A program made the translations under genes and the position numbers. Shown here in pieces: positions 60,331 to 64,000 of a stretch of DNA of 64,000 bases. The stretch is from Nephromyces sp. MM_2019 (Eukaryota; Apicomplexa; Aconoidasida; Nephromycida). Numbering within the stretch: the first letter of the stretch is position 1; each line of letters begins with the position of its first letter. Below the pieces are notes generated by a model. That model made no database searches, was not told the origin of the DNA, and was given only the letters and a program-made list of their open reading frames with translations. The DNA lies in NCBI GenBank assembly GCA_015657535.1, contig JADHZB010001753.1:49506-113505 (forward strand), written 5' to 3'.

Positions 60331-62261
60331 AAGAACACACATATTTTACGAGAATAATCTCCCAGATAGCATACCTAAAGACAATACTCACGAGGGTCTT
60401 GGGAATATATATCTTAGCTGTATATCTTCCAGTATACTTTCAGCTGAATTATGTAAAATTTGAGCATTCAGCAAAAGGAGCTTGGGTAATCACTCCCTTC
60501 TCGTATAAAAGGCGACAACGGGTGCGGATTCGAGTACAGGAAGCAGGAACAAGCGGTTGAAAAAAATTAGTTATAAGGATATGCATGCACGCACACACAC
60601 ATACAGGTGCAAGTACATTAAAAAATTACTCCATAAAAAATTACTCCAAACTATAAACAGCAGTTACACCTTAATAAAGAAGAAAGATATCAAAAACTTA
60701 TAAAAGAGCAGATGATACACTTATTGCCTGCTGCCCATTATATGAAGCTTTTTCAAGACTTTGGGGAAAGCAACTGAGCGGAAACCACAGGTTTCGTTTG
60801 GTGGGAGGAAAGCGTGTGGCACTGTGTGCATCAACCTACAGTATAGGTAGGAGCTTGAGTGGTGGACGTAAACCACACACAAAAATACTCAAGGAGAGGA
60901 AACACACAGGATGAAAAAAAATGTGTTTTATTGGATGAGATGAACTAAAAAAGGGGCAGTAGATAGGGGAAAATTTATCGCACACACTGCTTAAAGGAAG
61001 ATTTCTCTGGAGCTTTCAAATAGCAAAAAGTAACGGAGTTCTTCCGACATTGGCATGGCACTAAAACAAGCAATCTTTTTAGTAAACTTGATTGAAGCAA
61101 AAGCTATATAGAAAACCTTGAAAGAACGCGTAAAAAAGAAGGATACTACACGAGAAACCTTAGAAAAACGTCTTGGAAACAACAAAAAAAGCAGCAAATC
61201 AATTGTGCTGATTAGAAGAATATCAAAGTCCTAAAAAGATATGAAGATGTACGAAAAGAAGGCAATAAGAGGGCCACAAGCACGAAATGCGAGCACCAGC
61301 ACTGAAGTAAACCTTTCTACGGAACAGCACTTAGTAGTCTTGCGAAGAAAGCCAAGAAATATCATGAAATACAGGCATAGTAAATGCTCCAGCGGGAAAA
61401 AAGAAAAAGCATGAAGGCGAAGCATATGGACACACGCTAGTAGGGCATGAAGGTGAATGATATGCAAGACATAACATGAAGGCGAACAATATGCGCGAAC
61501 AACTACGGCGTGACAGGAAAGCTCATGCACACACAACTACGACACTAAGGTGAAGGTAATACACACACAAAGCTCCGGTGCAAAAAAGTCCTCAAAGCAA
61601 GCTATAAGTGATAAGCTCTTTGAAGATAGTATATATAGTCGATGTTCCCATACCCAGCAAGTAAGCTGCCCCCTGCGTAGTCTCAACCCTCAGTAGTAGC
61701 GATAAAATCGCAAACTGATGCTCGCACACCAAGCTGTATTATGCTGAAATATCCCAGCAAAAACACGTATTTCACTGACAAAACGCTTCATACTGAAGCA
61801 CATCACACACAAAATACGCACTTAAAATCTACGGCAAAACAATGAAATGAGCGAGAAATCACAGCACAAATAGGTAAAAAGGGGGCACACACGCAGTAGA
61901 AACAGGGAGCACATACACCACACACCGCACACAACAAACACACATTACACACACCTTAGAACCCCCCAAAAAAACCTCCACCCTCAACTGCACACATTGA
62001 ATCGGTCCTTCTCATTATTTTCAACTAATATAAAATAAAAAAACGCATTCACAAGAGGATTTCGCGTATCTTTTACGCGTCTGTACAGACAGAGGAAGTT
62101 GCCAAGCCCACAGTAACTCCCTCATGTATGCCTTCCAAGGAGTAAAAAATGAACGGGAAAAAGGAGGTATATAGTAGACACCTTCAGTTTCACTATAACA
62201 CACACTACTATGATCTTTTTTTATGGCTGAAAACTTAAAAATTCTAAACGCCCAGCCCTCT

Positions 62262-62391
62262 TCATTCGTCATCTTCTACATCTTCATCACCAAAAATTTC
62301 ATCAAATAAGTTTGAAATATCATCTTATCCCATAGAAAAGCTCTCGATTTGGAACGCTTACCGTAGACATCTAAATTACTGAACAAATTCA
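62262..62391 (-). CDS. Last two exons of an unknown protein with acidic tail
   Basis: Mini-exon 62391-62362 and terminal exon 62323-62262 join in phase 1 over a 38-nt GT-AG intron. They read NLFSNLDVY then DDISNLFDEIFGDEDVEDDE and stop. The donor gtaagc is good and the acceptor (gggataag) is weak. The acidic C-terminus resembles regulatory tails, but the rest of the gene was not found in the repeat-rich sequence upstream. Confidence 0.35.
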
Positions 62392-62559
62392 CTTAACTCT
62401 GCGACTTAAAACGTGTTATATTATATTCTCAAATAGCATCATCCCACACACTGAAAAGAGAACAGTTCGCAAGGACATCCCCTTTATTTATGCTTGCATA
62501 CATACTTCATTTTAGATACATAGACATTTGGTATCGTGTAAAAGCTTCAAGCACTTGTA

Positions 62560-62860
62560 GCTAATAGATTTGTGTTTCGGTAGCACACACACACACATAC
62601 ACACACTTTCTATATAGTTAGGTTTAACTATTAGACTTGGGTTTTGGCGACACACACACACACACACACTTTCTACATAGTTAAGTTTAACTAATAGATT
62701 TGGGTTTGGTAACATATAAATGCTCTATATGTAGTTATCTCTAGCTAATAGATTTTTGCTACGGCAACACACACATAAATATCCTCCACATAGTTATCTC
62801 TAGATAATAGAGTTATGTATTGGCAACACACAACCTCCATATAGTTATCTAAAACTAATA
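62560..62860. repeat. Degenerate tandem repeat with embedded CA runs
   Basis: About five copies of a 50-67-nt unit starting ctaatagatttgggtt, followed by a CA run of variable length and a catagtta-tctctag-like end. Copies begin near 62561, 62628, 62691, 62747 and 62804. CA run length differs most between copies. Confidence 0.8.
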
Positions 62861-62934
62861 CAATCACCTTTTTCCAACTACACATACCCACCCCACACAA
62901 CTCCCCCCAGCCACTACACCAATATCTTCCCAAC

Positions 62935-62937
<3 letters not shown>

Positions 62938-62966
<29 letters not shown>

Positions 62967-62967
62967 G
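62938..62967. repeat. CA microsatellite
   Basis: About 14 uninterrupted CA units, 14 bp after the ATP-citrate lyase stop codon in transcription direction, so probably in its 3' UTR. Confidence 0.95.
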
Positions 62968-62980
62968 TGCACCATCTAAA

Positions 62981-63265
62981 TCAGGTCTGACGGCCTAGAT
63001 CAGGCAATACATAGCTGATATCATCAACATCATGCCTATACAATCCTTGCTTCAGCCTCTTTTGATCTAAGTAATGCCCTATAAAGCCTATACTTCTGCC
63101 TAAGACAAACAGCCCGTTGATACAGCCATTCTCTATATAATCGAGGGCTTCGCTCTCAGTGAAGGCTCCACAACTGTAAAGCATATCGCACATACTCACT
63201 CCAATCAAACCATCAACATTAAGAATGAGGGTATCCTTCTTCTTCGTCGTTAGCTTTTCAACAGC
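62981..63265 (-). CDS. ACLY: ATP-citrate lyase, C-terminal exon
   Basis: Cytosolic enzyme that converts citrate, CoA and ATP to acetyl-CoA, oxaloacetate and ADP. The exon follows a cccctctcttcag acceptor and encodes the last 94 residues of the citrate-synthase-like domain. Near-identical family signatures are visible: [49 protein letters not shown] and DDISYVLP. The family's final [16 protein letters not shown] block, with its catalytic-fold Asp and basic residues, is complete. Upstream exons lie beyond the right edge; 63266-64000 looks like intron. In apicomplexans this enzyme supplies nucleocytosolic acetyl-CoA next to acetyl-CoA synthetase. Confidence 0.95.
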   Translation of the reverse strand, partial: AVEKLTTKKKDTLILNVDGLIGVSMCDMLYSCGAFTESEALDYIENGCINGLFVLGRSIGFIGHYLDQKRLKQGLYRHDVDDISYVLPDLGRQT

Positions 63266-64000
63266 CTGAAGAGAGGGGGTTAGAAGGGGTTGAAAGTTAA
63301 TGAGAAGCACACAGAGAGAGGAGTGAGCGGACACACACACACACGGGATACTGAGTGGCTGGTACATTCATAGGCCAGGGGAAGGTAAACAGGAGAACAA
63401 AAGGGGAAGGGAGGAGGTAACAGGGGGCTTAAAGCGAATTAAGGGGAATTAGAAGCGCCACACACACAGAAGAGTGAGTTGCTGGTGCGCTAGGAGGCTA
63501 GAAGGGGGAAAGGCAGAATGAAAGGGGAAAAGAGTAAGTGAAAGGGGGTTGAGAGCAAATGAGCAGCACACACACACGCAAAGCGGCAACTGTGTCTTGA
63601 TGGGATAGGCGTAGCTAGAAGATAAAAAAAGCAAAAAAAAAATCGCAAAAATTGAAGGAAATTGGGGGAAAAGGCACTAAAAAGAGGAGGTAAAAGCAAA
63701 ACTCTTCAGGGAGGATGAAGATGGGTGAATCCAGTCGAAAGTGCTGTGCGTGTATAAACGAAGAAAAAGGAGGGGGGGTTGGGAGGATTGGGAAAAGACA
63801 CGAAGCAGATGGATGTGAGAGGAAATAGAGAGGGGGGAGATAAGAGGGGGGGATGTGATAAGAGCACATAGAAGAAAAAAAGAAATACACATGGCAAAAA
63901 GCACACACAAATCCACAAACACGCATGAATGCACAAGCACGCACATAAATGCAAAAAAAACACACATACAAATCCACGAATACGCGCATGAACCCACAAA
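63266..64000 (-). other. Intron of the ATP-citrate lyase gene (probable)
   Basis: The stretch upstream of the last exon is A/G-rich on the plus strand, that is pyrimidine-rich on the coding strand, with interspersed TG runs. It contains several overlapping Phe/Leu/Pro/Cys-rich frames (63449-63999) that are low-complexity. No block resembling the upstream part of the enzyme was found. Confidence 0.6.

Larger units (their letters stand above)
58693..62261. other. Repeat-rich noncoding region
   Basis: No gene is supported. 58693-59730 holds only short imperfect repeats; 59734-59868 has an 83-bp-period direct repeat; 60140-60330 is a TG tract merging into a TA/CA tract. From 60560 rightward the plus strand is A-rich with scattered CA runs, the composition seen on the non-coding strand of introns here, so leftward transcription is likely. 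Frames at 60072-60560, 60991-61197 and 61231-61536 are low-complexity. Confidence 0.4.

Noticed and set aside
60072..60560. 162-residue plus-strand ORF
   Set aside because: It reads through a TG/TA/CA repeat tract and is dominated by repeated Tyr/Ile/His/Thr; not credible coding.
63449..63999. Several overlapping minus-strand ORFs of 61-124 residues
   Set aside because: Phe/Leu/Pro/Cys-rich translations of a pyrimidine-rich intron next to the ATP-citrate lyase exon; none matches the enzyme.
1..64000. Mobile elements, CRISPR arrays, rRNA and tRNA genes
   Set aside because: I saw no transposase, reverse transcriptase, terminal repeats, spacer arrays or conserved RNA cores. A tRNA could be missed by eye.

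Overview
The window looks like nuclear DNA of an apicomplexan or a close relative. It has about 40% GC, intron-rich genes with GT-AG boundaries, a nuclear-encoded plastid-type RNA polymerase alpha subunit with a secretory-type leader, genes for building a motile flagellum, and the end of an ATP-citrate lyase gene. Several introns are only 25-46 nt long while others exceed 1 kb. Short introns of this kind are known from piroplasms, so a relative of the hematozoan/nephromycid lineage is my best guess, but the species is not determined. No rRNA, tRNA, transposon or CRISPR array was recognised.

Layout: 1-1477 (-) is a partial gene of unknown function that runs off the left edge. 2974-3993 (+) is a secreted or tail-anchored charged protein. 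5599-11257 (-) is DNAAF5/HEATR2, rebuilt from 13 exons with consistent splice phases. 12277-13950 (-) is an unknown multi-exon gene. 14150-14794 (+) is an unknown protein. 18603-25299 (+) is tubulin-binding cofactor C. 25300-29000 holds only weak exon candidates. 29052-31673 (+) is a large, basic, mostly disordered protein. 33093-33470 (-) is a bacterial-type ribosomal protein uL14, probably mitochondrial. 35490-36514 has the ends of two convergent unknown genes. 37296-46952 (+) is RpoA (11 exons, about 734 residues). 48126-48840 (+) has two small proteins. 49906-56317 (-) is ZMYND12. 56942-58692 has a membrane protein exon (+) and a small four-exon gene (-). 58693-62250 is repeat-rich noncoding DNA. 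62981-63265 (-) is the last exon of ATP-citrate lyase.

The recognised genes fall into three themes. Flagellar axoneme and tubulin biogenesis is represented by DNAAF5, TBCC and ZMYND12, which fits flagellated gametes or another flagellate stage. Organelle gene expression is represented by RpoA (plastid) and uL14 (mitochondrion). Cytosolic acetyl-CoA supply is represented by ATP-citrate lyase. Gene models were built by hand from reading frames, splice consensus and phase matching. Exon ends are therefore predictions, and junctions I could not close are stated in the entries.
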